The position numbers were made by a program, and so were the translations under genes. From the NCBI RefSeq assembly GCF_900233005.1, contig NZ_LT960612.1, positions 620,001-684,000 on the forward strand: a DNA stretch of 64,000 nucleotides, in the 5' to 3' direction. Source of the DNA: Vibrio tapetis subsp. tapetis. Lineage in GTDB: Bacteria; Pseudomonadota; Gammaproteobacteria; Enterobacterales; Vibrionaceae. The notes below the pieces were generated by a model that worked only from the letters and a program-made list of their open reading frames with translations, did no database searches and was not told the origin of the DNA. Shown in pieces: positions 19,586-27,667 of the stretch (position 1 is its first letter; every line of letters begins with the position of its first letter).

Positions 19586-19662
19586 GGGAAACTCACGTAT
19601 TACTTATTAAAGTTAAGCCAAAATCGGTATCTCAGCATGATGTCGCGATAATAGCACAGGCA

Positions 19663-19689
19663 TAAAAAAAGCCGCAAAAAATGCGGCTT
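19663..19689 (-). terminator. intrinsic terminator of the parAB operon
   Basis: AAGCCGCA (19669-19676), a short A loop and TGCGGCTT (19682-19689) form a strong stem; read on the minus strand it is followed by a T run, placing it 31 bases after the parB stop. Confidence 0.85.
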
Positions 19690-19719
19690 GTAGATAAAGG
19701 TTCAATTTTTAGAAATGGG

Positions 19720-20694
19720 CTATTTCATTTTGTCTTCAAGGAAGCTCAAGATATCGGCCATCGTCTTATCGTCGACCTTTTTTAGATTAATAGCTAACGT
19801 ATCGCCTTTGCGAGTGTAGTTAGCAAGCCCTTTAACAAGTTCGACTTTATTGGGCTTTTCTTTAACAGGCGTTGGTTTTAACTCTTCAATCCAGGCTTCA
19901 ATTTGCTCGGTTACTTCTTTTGTAATGCGTGCAACACCGTGGCTCTGACTCTGTTGCCAAACGTATCCGTTCGCACTGTGGCATTTCTTAAGTAAAATAG
20001 TGCGTTCAGAGTCGCTCAATGAATAAAACTGTTTATGCAGCTTTACGATTGTTGGGCGTCCTAGATCGCTCACATTAGGGTAAGCCTGCAAAAGTTCACG
20101 AGGCAATGCCGCCGCTTTTAATGCACCACTCACCAATGCTTCACTGCACTGAAAAATTTGCGCCAGCGCTTTTTGATCTTCCGCTTCATGGCTATTCAGC
20201 TTGGCCTGCATTTCTCGGCCACGCTCATACAGTGACAACGGCTTGTGTGCATTGGCAACATCGGAAAGAAACTTAGCATGGTTAGAGTTAATGTCGTCAG
20301 CAACATAAACTAAGAAGTCTTTGTTCGCCAAAATACATGACATACGACGACGGCTACCATCAAGAACTTCAATCGTTCCATCCGAGTTTTTGCGTCCGAC
20401 AGCGGGGTATTGTTGCCCTCTTTCTTCTAGAGTCGATAAAATATCCGACAAAGCATGCGGGTTTAAAAAGGATTGCTCACGCGAATTTTCCGCAAAAACG
20501 GTCGTTTTCGTTGCAACGTCTGCTGCTGGAATGCGTACTAATTCAAACGATACTAAGTCTTCACCAGCAACAGCCAGTTCAATTACATTCGCTTTTTCTT
20601 TTACCGCTGTCTGCGCTTCTTGTGGAGAGGTCGCGCGGCGCTTGTTCGTTTTTCCAAACAGTTTAGCGTTTAGATCTGATGTTTTAATTGCCAT
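19720..20694 (-). CDS. parB: ParB2, chromosome II centromere-binding protein
   Basis: A 324-residue ParB. Residues about 60-130 form the ParB/Srx CTPase-like domain with the DGSRRRMSC motif; a helix-turn-helix region follows (ALAQIFQCSEALVSGALKAA) and a C-terminal dimerisation part. It should bind the TTTACA(G/C)TGTAAA sites found at five places nearby and act with ParA to segregate the chromosome II origin. Its ATG is three bases after the parA stop, with GGAG inside the end of parA. Confidence 0.93.
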   Translation of the reverse strand: MAIKTSDLNAKLFGKTNKRRATSPQEAQTAVKEKANVIELAVAGEDLVSFELVRIPAADVATKTTVFAENSREQSFLNPHALSDILSTLEERGQQYPAVGRKNSDGTIEVLDGSRRRMSCILANKDFLVYVADDINSNHAKFLSDVANAHKPLSLYERGREMQAKLNSHEAEDQKALAQIFQCSEALVSGALKAAALPRELLQAYPNVSDLGRPTIVKLHKQFYSLSDSERTILLKKCHSANGYVWQQSQSHGVARITKEVTEQIEAWIEELKPTPVKEKPNKVELVKGLANYTRKGDTLAINLKKVDDKTMADILSFLEDKMK

Positions 20695-20697
20695 CTG

Positions 20698-21918
20698 TTA
20701 AGACTCCTTATTCAGCGACGCCCAATGACTATGAAGCACGCGTTCTAATTCTAATGCACTTTTCTGTACCGCATCTTGGGCCGTAGAAAGTGTCTTTTTA
20801 CCCCCTTCGAAATCACCAACCGTCAGATCAAAGACTGTACTATAGGTATCCGCACAGGTTTCAAATGCTCGGCTACGTGGAATCGTCGCCATCATGACTT
20901 GATCAGCGAGCAAGTAGTTCATTTCTGTAAGAACAGAAACCTGCTTCTTGTTATCGTCTTCGAACATGGTTGGCATCAAACGTACAAACTCCAAGCCCTT
21001 CCAATCATCCGGGAACATCTCGTAAACCGTTGGTAGATGTTGGAAGAAGTTAACCGTTGATGCCCAATCTAGACGTTTTGCCGCGCAAGGGATTAATAGT
21101 GCATTTGACGCGTACATGGCGTTCCAAACCAATGGATCAACATGAGGGCCGGTATCAATCATAATGACATCAAATTCATCGCCAATTTTGTCGATAAGTT
21201 TCTCTTTTAACAGTTTAACTATGTCCAATGACTGATTCTGAGAAAGGCTCTGCCACGCTTCTGCGTTAAACATTGCGTCTTCAGGGAATGCCGAAATCGT
21301 TTTAAGATTTGGGTATTGAGTCGGAAGTAGGACATTTTTCTTCAAGAATTCGCGGTCTACTTCAACGTCATCTGGCACATTATCTAACATGATATCAACA
21401 GCAGAATAGATGTTATCGTGCTCTGAAATACTAATTTGAGGATTTAAGAAAAGACGTAACGAACCTTGAGGATCTAAATCGATTAAGCAAATGCGGTAAC
21501 GCTTATCTAAGTTTAGTGCTAAACAAGCCGCTAAATGCACAGCCGTCATCGACTTACCTGTACCACCTTTTTGGTTTTGTACGTTTACAATCCAAGGCTT
21601 GTTATTGCTGCTTTGCTTACGCTCATGAAATTTCGGTACGTTCGCCGCATCCATCAACATATGTGCTTCTTGCAGTGAAATAGAATAATGATTAGCGTTG
21701 TTCTTAGTAAACTGGTGCCCTTCCGCCTCAAGCTTGTTGATTGCTTCGTCTAATTTTCGACGTGTCAAACCAGAGCGAGTTTCCATTAATGCTTTAGACA
21801 TCGGCGGAAAATGATCATCACTTCGCTCTTCTAATACAATCTCAATACGGTCTGCTTGTACTTGCTGTGTTAATTCCGCAAGTCGATTCAGGCTTTCTAT
21901 CGTCTTTTCTCGTTTCAT
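20698..21918 (-). CDS. parA: ParA2, chromosome II partition ATPase
   Basis: A 406-residue type Ia ParA (plasmid P1-like). The N-terminal winged-helix DNA-binding region (about 35-85, with GLTRRKLDEAINKLEAEG) allows operator binding. The deviant Walker A motif NQKGGTGKS is at residues 115-123, with the Walker A' LIDLDPQGSL and Walker B VIMIDTGPH. It pairs with ParB to move origin complexes. It is divergent from rctB across the origin, and a parS2 site at 22129 lies upstream. Confidence 0.95.
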   Translation of the reverse strand: MKREKTIESLNRLAELTQQVQADRIEIVLEERSDDHFPPMSKALMETRSGLTRRKLDEAINKLEAEGHQFTKNNANHYSISLQEAHMLMDAANVPKFHERKQSSNNKPWIVNVQNQKGGTGKSMTAVHLAACLALNLDKRYRICLIDLDPQGSLRLFLNPQISISEHDNIYSAVDIMLDNVPDDVEVDREFLKKNVLLPTQYPNLKTISAFPEDAMFNAEAWQSLSQNQSLDIVKLLKEKLIDKIGDEFDVIMIDTGPHVDPLVWNAMYASNALLIPCAAKRLDWASTVNFFQHLPTVYEMFPDDWKGLEFVRLMPTMFEDDNKKQVSVLTEMNYLLADQVMMATIPRSRAFETCADTYSTVFDLTVGDFEGGKKTLSTAQDAVQKSALELERVLHSHWASLNKES

Positions 21919-22480
21919 TATTATCTATCCGTAAAAATTACCTGCGTTCAATTGTACAGAATTAATGACTTATAACAATAAAAAGGTGCACATACATTTT
22001 AGAGTTAAATCACATTTAAATGGTTAACAAACCTTCATGTGCTGTTTTTAACGCCATTATTTTGCATATTTTACACTTAACCTAAGTCTCCTTAGTTACT
22101 CAGATTTAAAGTGTTACGACGTCACTTATTTACAGTGTAAAGTTCATTTATTAACCGTGTAACCTTAGGAATAAGAACATTTGACTCTACAACGTCACGG
22201 CTAATAACGTCATAAGAAATTGTTAGAACCCAAATAATGATATCAACACAGTGACAAAACTTAACAAGCCGACCACAGGAAGAAAATCACTTATGTCGAA
22301 AAGTGCAAATAAAGAGATTCAAATTTCTAACGTAAAAAGTTTCTCGTTTCTTTCCTGATCAGATCTATTTTTCTGCATTACGACGGCCTATATTTAGGTA
22401 AATACCGTTTGTAATAACCTTTTTGTGATGGCTTTTATCTGGGTATTCAACCCAAATTAGCCAAGACCAACACGTCTAAA
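21919..22480. other. parA upstream region
   Basis: No gene is visible in this stretch, which carries the parAB promoter region and one parS2 site. A single TGATCA at 22356 lacks the 3' extension of the 12-mers. Short direct repeats of AACGTCA (22191 and 22207) are present, of unknown meaning. Confidence 0.5.
22129..22141. other. parS2: parS2 partition site upstream of parA
   Basis: TTTACAGTGTAAA, a perfect ParB2 palindrome, 211 bases before the parA start. It could serve both partition and autoregulation. Confidence 0.85.
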
Positions 22481-23100
22481 TGCAGTTACCATGATCATGC
22501 TTACGGGATTTTACGAGCGATATAGGCTCAAAATATAAAAAAAATACGTCCCTCCAGCCTGAATTTACACCGGAACGATTACTTTATCTGGCGAAACTAC
22601 GGTCAATGTCTACTCGATTAAAGAATCACGTCCATTGCCAACAACTCGAATAAACCATGTTATTCCTCAACATGACGAAAGCATGATCAAGGTAGTCGGC
22701 CTTGATCATGCTTTCGCTTAATATTCTTGCTTACGGAAAAATGATCAAGAGAAATATAGGTGAATAAATGAACGCATTACTCAGTCGATAGAACCGATCC
22801 ATTACGGATCGATGATCAAGAGTCTACATTCTTCGGAAGCATGTAAATAGTCGATGCTTTTACGGTGAATGTACGGTGAAATAAGGCGAGCTGACATAGT
22901 TCCAATCGAGTTCTTGCCAAAAATGTAAATCAAAATGCAGTTCAATAGACCTATTCCGCCTTTGATCATGCTTTCAATAACTTTGCCGTCATCATATGAT
23001 CGCATTTACGCTTAATCGCAATGTATTTGGATCCAAAATCGTGTGAAATTAGTTCGGCTCGTTGTAAAATGAAGTTTGGTGATCATGCTTTCGCTTTTAT
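22481..23100. other. rctA-like negative control region of oriCII
   Basis: Non-coding region with scattered, oppositely oriented 12-mer sites (TGATCA cores at 22492, 22684, 22703, 22742, 22813, 22963 and 23080) and two or more TACGGTNAATG motifs (22598 and 22861, with a third partial copy at 22872). In V. cholerae the equivalent region, rctA, titrates RctB and restrains initiation through longer 39-mer sites. A 67-codon minus-strand frame here lacks protein-like character and I do not call it. Confidence 0.65.
22676..22716. repeat. 17-bp perfect inverted repeat of two RctB 12-mers
   Basis: CGAAAGCATGATCAAGG (22676-22692), a 7-base spacer, and CCTTGATCATGCTTTCG (22700-22716) are exact inverse copies. 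Each arm is one RctB-type 12-mer, so the site could bind two RctB protomers head to head, or form a hairpin. Confidence 0.85.
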
Positions 23101-23133
23101 TTGCTTGTTCAAAGCGACACTTCACCCTACACC

Positions 23134-23142
23134 TGTGGATAA
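23134..23142 (-). other. DnaA box in oriCII
   Basis: TGTGGATAA on plus is TTATCCACA on minus, the perfect DnaA consensus box. It lies 16 bases before the first iteron of the phased array, as in V. cholerae chromosome II. Confidence 0.9.
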
Positions 23143-23157
23143 CCTGTGCGCTTTTCT

Positions 23158-23285
23158 TGATCATCGTTTCGATCCCTTAATGATCATAGGTTCGATCTTG
23201 TCATGATCATCTTTTCAGCCATTTTTGATCATGCTTTCAAGCTTATGTTGATCATCGTTTCTGAGATCTTATGATCATGCTTCCC
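23158..23285 (+). repeat. array of six phased RctB 12-mer iterons
   Basis: Six direct TGATCA-headed repeats start at 23158, 23181, 23204, 23226, 23249 and 23272: intervals 23, 23, 22, 23, 23. Each continues with a T/C-rich end close to TGATCATGCTTTC. Every copy contains a GATC Dam site; methylation of these is required for RctB binding in V. cholerae. This is the core of the origin. Confidence 0.92.
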
Positions 23286-23445
23286 AATCGTATTTTTTTT
23301 AGTTGTTTAATAACAGTTACTTACAATTAATTTCTTTGCTAGATCATATGATCAGTTAATCAATATAGATCAGTTTAATCAATAAGATCAGCTTAAAAGA
23401 ATCATAAATTTCTTCTTTCATTTTAATCAAAATTTCTTTATTCTT
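23286..23445 (+). other. AT-rich DNA-unwinding element of oriCII
   Basis: A strongly AT-rich stretch between the iterons and rctB. ATCA occurs at 23343, 23351, 23359, 23369, 23378 and 23387, spaced 8-10 bases, then at 23401 and 23426. Such ATCA runs are the single-strand RctB-binding signature of the chromosome II unwinding region. Confidence 0.8.
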
Positions 23446-23452
23446 TTGGAAC

Positions 23453-23474
23453 TATAGTGAAATTACGGTTAATG
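23453..23474 (+). promoter_or_regulatory. rctB promoter with overlapping TACGGTTAATG operator candidate
   Basis: TATAGT (23453-23458) is a plausible -10 box 32 bases before the rctB start. TACGGTTAATG at 23464-23474 overlaps the expected transcription start and repeats the motif seen at 22598 and 22861, consistent with RctB autorepression through a 29-mer site like that in V. cholerae. Confidence 0.5.
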
Positions 23475-23490
23475 GAACACGGACTTAAGA

Positions 23491-25467
23491 ATGACTTCAG
23501 AAGAAAAGATCTTAATTAAAGCCCCTCGAAGCCATAAAGATGGGCACTTATTTTTGGTCAGTGAACAAACCGTAGATTGGATTGAGCAATATCAACACTT
23601 TAAAGGTGTCACAAAAAGTATTGTGGAATTGCTCAACCTCATTTCACTAAGAGGTTTCTCAAGCAAAGATGGCTATGTATCAACAACCGAGTTGATTGAA
23701 GCTACTGAAGGTCAATTAACCCGAGCTGCGATACAGCAACGCCTTAGAGCAGCGGTAAGTATCGGTTTATTTAAACAGGCTGGCGTAAAGTTTGAACAAG
23801 GCTTAGCGGGTAAAACGATGCTGCACAGTTTCGTAAATCCAAGCCAGCTGATTTCAGTATTAGGGGCAACGAGCCTTATGACTGAATCCAGTAAATTGAG
23901 TGAAAAGCAAAAACGTTCCAAAGCGTTGGCACAAACTCAAGTTAATCGACGTTTATTAACCGAACATGGTTTGAATATTCCTCCTTCAATGAAAGATGAA
24001 TCTGAGCAATTTGTTGTATCCCCAACAAATTGGGCGGGTATTATAGATCAGGCTCTTGCTCCTCCTAGAACTCGGAAAAGTTATCAAAAATCAATGGTAT
24101 CTATTTCAGGTAGTCGTGCAGTTATCGAAACAAGATCGTCGAAAAATATCATGACGGTTGATGATCTAATGACGTTGTTTGCGTTGTTTACGTTAACGGT
24201 GCAGTACCATGAACACCATCAGGAAGACTATCAGCTAAACGGCAAGCAAGTTCCGAACAAAACGCCATTATACATCACCGATATCCTGTCTCTACGTGGC
24301 AAAAAAGACAGTGGTCCAGCACGAGACTCAATCAGAGAAAGTATCGATCGTATCGAATTTACAGACTTTCAACTGCATGAGTTGACTGGCCGTTGGATGA
24401 GCGAAAACATGCCTGAAGGCTTCAAGAGTGATCGTTTTCGCTTCTTAGCTCGAACAATTACCGCCTCTGAAGAAGCTCCGCAAGAAAACGAAGCCGGCGA
24501 GATCAGAATTAAACCCAATTTATATATTTTAGTTTGGGAACCCTCTTTTTACGAAGAGTTGCTTACGAAAGATTACTTTTTCTTGTTCCCGCCAGAGATA
24601 TTGCGTCAGCATACTTTGGTTTTCCAACTCTATTCGTTCTTCAGAAGCCGTATGTCACGCCGTTTTACCGACAGCATGCTACTGAGCGAATTAAACCAAA
24701 AGTTGGCTCGTAACATTGATTGGCGTCGTTTCTCTATGGAATTGATCAGAGAGTTGAAGAAGCTTTCTGAAGGTGAGATTTCTGAGATGGTCTTCACGGT
24801 TAATCTATGGGGCTACCATTTAACGGTGAACAGCATTGTTGATAAAGGAAAAGTCGTTGATTACCAGGTAGATATTAGATGTGACGTCGACGAGGTCTTG
24901 CGCTTTGCTCGTGCTCGTATGACCAATGCTGGCAAACGAAATATGGCGCCAACCTTACCTAACCCATTACGACATGAAATGGTCTCGACCCAAAAGTTGG
25001 CTGAGCTTGCTGAAATTATTGATGGTGAGTTTGAACCTATTCAAAGACGACCATCGTCACCAAAGGGCCGTTTAGGACGCCGAGTGAAGCAGCGTAAACA
25101 CCTTGTGGAAATTAACGCAGACGAGCTGACGATTACTTTGTCAAAATATACCTCACCAGAGGCTCTAGAGCGCAGCATAACGGCGTTATCTGCAATGACA
25201 GGGCATTCAGCGAGTTCTATTCAAGATGAGTGTCAGGAGCTCATAGAGAAGCTCGATTGGCTGAGAGTCGGTGAAGAACCTATCCCATACGAAACTCTGA
25301 GTAAGACGATCGAGCTATTTAATAGCCAATCGAATACTAAACATCTATCGATTGAACGGCTCATTGGTGGCTTAGCGGTGCGACGTAAGATCTGTAAGCA
25401 GATACTGGATGGTCATATCGATGAATCGGTTATTCGGGTATTAGATGAAGTCGCGGTGGGTATTTAA
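23491..25467 (+). CDS. rctB: RctB, chromosome II replication initiator
   Basis: A 658-residue protein, the standard RctB length. RctB binds 12-mers and 39-mers at oriCII, opens the origin and limits its own activity. Winged-helix-like segments are visible near residues 40-110 and 420-520 (RFTDSMLLSELNQKLARNIDW), with a basic stretch near 510-540 (RRPSSPKGRLGRRVKQRKH). It is preceded directly by the origin array, so initiator and target are adjacent. The ATG at 23491 has only a weak ribosome site. A terminator follows at 25594. Confidence 0.97.
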   Translation: MTSEEKILIKAPRSHKDGHLFLVSEQTVDWIEQYQHFKGVTKSIVELLNLISLRGFSSKDGYVSTTELIEATEGQLTRAAIQQRLRAAVSIGLFKQAGVKFEQGLAGKTMLHSFVNPSQLISVLGATSLMTESSKLSEKQKRSKALAQTQVNRRLLTEHGLNIPPSMKDESEQFVVSPTNWAGIIDQALAPPRTRKSYQKSMVSISGSRAVIETRSSKNIMTVDDLMTLFALFTLTVQYHEHHQEDYQLNGKQVPNKTPLYITDILSLRGKKDSGPARDSIRESIDRIEFTDFQLHELTGRWMSENMPEGFKSDRFRFLARTITASEEAPQENEAGEIRIKPNLYILVWEPSFYEELLTKDYFFLFPPEILRQHTLVFQLYSFFRSRMSRRFTDSMLLSELNQKLARNIDWRRFSMELIRELKKLSEGEISEMVFTVNLWGYHLTVNSIVDKGKVVDYQVDIRCDVDEVLRFARARMTNAGKRNMAPTLPNPLRHEMVSTQKLAELAEIIDGEFEPIQRRPSSPKGRLGRRVKQRKHLVEINADELTITLSKYTSPEALERSITALSAMTGHSASSIQDECQELIEKLDWLRVGEEPIPYETLSKTIELFNSQSNTKHLSIERLIGGLAVRRKICKQILDGHIDESVIRVLDEVAVGI

Positions 25468-25593
25468 TCAATTTGACATTACTTTGACAATTAGGTCTGA
25501 GTTATCGCTATAGTTGTACACGAAATGAAGTTTTTCATTTCAATGATTTAATAGATGGCTCATATTGTTCATTCATGAATAATGAAATCTTTG

Positions 25594-25621
25594 GCGAGTA
25601 TGGATTACTCGCTTTTTTTTG
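25594..25621 (+). terminator. rctB intrinsic terminator
   Basis: GCGAGTA, loop TGGAT, TACTCGC and eight or more T form a classical terminator 127 bases after the rctB stop. Confidence 0.85.
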
Positions 25622-25777
25622 TCTAAAATTTGTCTCTTCTCTTCTCTTCTCTTTGCTATTGTTTCCCGCGACGTTACATGAACTATCGATTGTTTGATTA
25701 CGTTATCTGTCTTGGTTCGATTAGAACGGATCTCAGGACTGGAATTGACTCTAATGACTTGATCTTCTTGCCCTTGC

Positions 25778-25819
25778 GGAAACATGATCAAGGGATTTAG
25801 CTTACTTGATCATGTTTCC
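25778..25819. repeat. 15-bp inverted repeat of RctB-like 12-mers downstream of rctB
   Basis: GGAAACATGATCAAG (25778-25792), 12-base spacer, CTTGATCATGTTTCC (25805-25819), perfect inverse copies. Each arm has the TGATCATG(C/T)TTC form of the origin 12-mers, although this site lies about 2.5 kb from the array, on the far side of rctB. Confidence 0.8.
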
Positions 25820-26105
25820 AGAATTTAAAGACTATACTTAATGGGAAAGGGCGTTCTGATGGTCATTCTATTTTAAATATGCGTGCTAGCGTACAAAGCA
25901 GTGAGCTAAGTCACACCATTTATTTGGAGGGGAATTTTTCAAATCTAATCGTCCTTTTTGACAATCGCAAAGCATATTTTTGACCGTTGTAATATTAGTA
26001 TCGGAACTATTGTATAGCTCACATTCCGTAGTAATTTTGCTTAACAAGTTGGAATGGCTTTGATACTGATTAGGTGTCCCGAACATGGTGTTGCTTGAGG
26101 TGAAT

Positions 26106-26306
26106 ATGTCCATTAATTCTATTGACCATAATGAAATGACTCGGATTGCTGAAAAGTGGGATCTTCATGACGAAGACACCCCTAAATCATCAAACAAACA
26201 AATGAAATCTGCTGAAGCGCGTCGAAGAATCGAAGCGTTAAGAGAAATAAGAGAAAGCGGTTTGACCATGGAAGAGGCGGAAGAGCTTGGTTTGATTCAT
26301 CACTGA
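26106..26306 (+). CDS. small conserved charged protein (possibly PA3496-like)
   Basis: A 66-residue highly charged soluble protein (MSINSIDHNEMTRIAEKWDL start) with a central RRRIEALREIRESGLT helix and a C-terminal EEAEELGLIH segment. GAGGT lies five bases before the ATG at 26106; a longer in-frame start at 26085 is less likely. The R-R-R-I-E core is reminiscent of PA3496-family small proteins, but the match is weak. No function is inferred. It is followed by a terminator at 26356. Confidence 0.6.
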   Translation: MSINSIDHNEMTRIAEKWDLHDEDTPKSSNKQMKSAEARRRIEALREIRESGLTMEEAEELGLIHH

Positions 26307-26355
26307 TCAAGTGTCTAAAGCTGCTGAGAATGGGTAATTTGATTTTCTACGTATT

Positions 26356-26376
26356 AGGGCGCTCAGGCGCCCTTTG
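26356..26376 (+). terminator. intrinsic terminator
   Basis: AGGGCGC, loop TCAG, GCGCCCT, then TTTG. A strong GC stem with a short T tail, 50 bases after the small charged-protein gene. Confidence 0.7.
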
Positions 26377-26588
26377 TTATGTTTAACGCAAAGCCACGCT
26401 AGCGGACGGCTTTGTCTATGGCCTCAACGAACACTCGCCTTTGGAGAATACCTGACAGATATAGGGTATCTGTTCAGTTATTGAGCCAAAACAATTTTTG
26501 CACCCTGAATTATGAGCTTGGGCATTCCCCATAAAAGGTTTGCTATGTTATATTCTTCCCCTATTTAACACTGATTGAGGCCGTTCAA

Positions 26589-26798
26589 ATGCCGTTTAAT
26601 TTGTCTCTTCTCCCGTCTGATGAGAAGAATAAGGTCGAGATCGATAAGCAAGCATCGTTTCTTGTTTGGAAAATTAAGCAAGCTCAAGCCGGCCCTGAAG
26701 CGCTGATGGAACACCGAAAAACCTTAAAAAGTGAACCTGAATGCGAGCTGTTTGACCAATCTGTGCAAAAGTATAAGCGGGTGATGGGACTTGCTTGA
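26589..26798 (+). CDS. small conserved Vibrio protein (DUF3283-like)
   Basis: A 69-residue soluble protein, MPFNLSLLPSDEKNKVEIDK followed by QASFLVWKIKQAQAGPEAL and a tyrosine/lysine C-terminal helix. The sequence looks like the DUF3283 family, found in Vibrionaceae next to yebC-type genes; this is memory-based and needs a profile search. TTGAGG lies upstream. It is co-oriented with the downstream YebC paralogue, 83 bases apart. Function unknown. Confidence 0.65.
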   Translation: MPFNLSLLPSDEKNKVEIDKQASFLVWKIKQAQAGPEALMEHRKTLKSEPECELFDQSVQKYKRVMGLA

Positions 26799-26881
26799 TC
26801 AGCTTAGTGAGCCGCTCAGTTGAACTGAGGACAGGATTTGCTAGAATTTGCTCCGTTAATTGAATTAGAGAGAAGATCCCG

Positions 26882-27598
26882 ATGGGAAGAAGTTTTGAAG
26901 TGCGCAAAGCCTCAATGGCGAAAACTGCAGGCGCAAAAATTAAAGTTTATTCTAAATACGGTAAAGAGATTTACGTACTGGCTAAGAACGGTAGCTCTGA
27001 CCCAGACATGAACTTACCTCTTAAGCACCTGATTGCTAAAGCGAAGAAAGACCAAGTACCCGCTCACGTTATCGATAAAGCGCTCGATAAAGCGAATGGA
27101 GGCGGCGGTGAAGACTTCCAACCAGCTCGTTACGAAGGTTTTGGCCCAGGTGGTACAAGCGTAATCGTTGACTGTTTAACTGATAACGGCAACCGTACTT
27201 TCCAAGACGTTCGCCAATGTTTCGTTAAGACTGGCGCGAAAATCGGTGTTGAAGGTACTGTTTCTCACATGTTCGCTCACCAAGCTGTATTCCAGTTTAA
27301 AGGCGAAGATGACGAGATCATTCTAGAAACGCTAATGATGGAAGACGTAGACGTGACTGACGTTGAGCTAGAAGACGGTGTTATCACTGTATTCGCTCCA
27401 ACGACTGAGTTCTTCAAAACGAAGACGGCACTAAACGCTGCGTTCCCAGAGCTAACTCTAGACGTTGAGGAAATCACTTTCGTTCCTCAAACGACGACGC
27501 AAGTAGCGGAAGAAGATTCTGAGAAGTTCCAGAAATTCTTAGACATGCTTGATGACTGTGATGATGTTCAGCAGGTCTACCACAACGCTGAGTTGTAA
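26882..27598 (+). CDS. YebC/PmpR-family protein (YeeN type)
   Basis: A 238-residue member of the YebC/TACO1 family, which contributes to translation of difficult proline stretches and was also described as a transcription regulator. Motifs [15 protein letters not shown] (the YeeN-type N-terminus, in place of AGHSKW), [20 protein letters not shown] and VEGTVSHMF are clear. The first residues identify the YeeN sub-branch rather than YebC itself. A strong terminator follows 16 bases after the stop. Confidence 0.9.
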   Translation: MGRSFEVRKASMAKTAGAKIKVYSKYGKEIYVLAKNGSSDPDMNLPLKHLIAKAKKDQVPAHVIDKALDKANGGGGEDFQPARYEGFGPGGTSVIVDCLTDNGNRTFQDVRQCFVKTGAKIGVEGTVSHMFAHQAVFQFKGEDDEIILETLMMEDVDVTDVELEDGVITVFAPTTEFFKTKTALNAAFPELTLDVEEITFVPQTTTQVAEEDSEKFQKFLDMLDDCDDVQQVYHNAEL

Positions 27599-27614
27599 AA
27601 ATTAAATTGAAAAT

Positions 27615-27638
27615 AGCCGAGCTTAGCTCGGCTTTTTT
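27615..27638 (+). terminator. intrinsic terminator of the YebC-type gene
   Basis: AGCCGAGC, loop TTA, GCTCGGCT with six T. An almost perfect rho-independent terminator. Confidence 0.9.
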
Positions 27639-27667
27639 ATTACTGCGCTAGATACAGGGAGTAGAGG

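Larger units (their letters stand above)
25468..26105. other. intergenic region after rctB
   Basis: This stretch of about 640 bases holds the rctB terminator and a second inverted 12-mer pair. Short minus-strand frames of 72 and 75 codons here show no ribosome site or recognisable family and are not called. Confidence 0.5.

Noticed and set aside
22802..23005. 67-codon minus-strand frame in the origin control region
   Set aside because: Composition and position match non-coding rctA-like sequence; no ribosome site and it runs through 12-mers and TACGGTNAATG motifs.
25573..25791. 72-codon minus-strand frame beyond rctB
   Set aside because: Spans the rctB terminator and half of the inverted 12-mer repeat; not protein-like.
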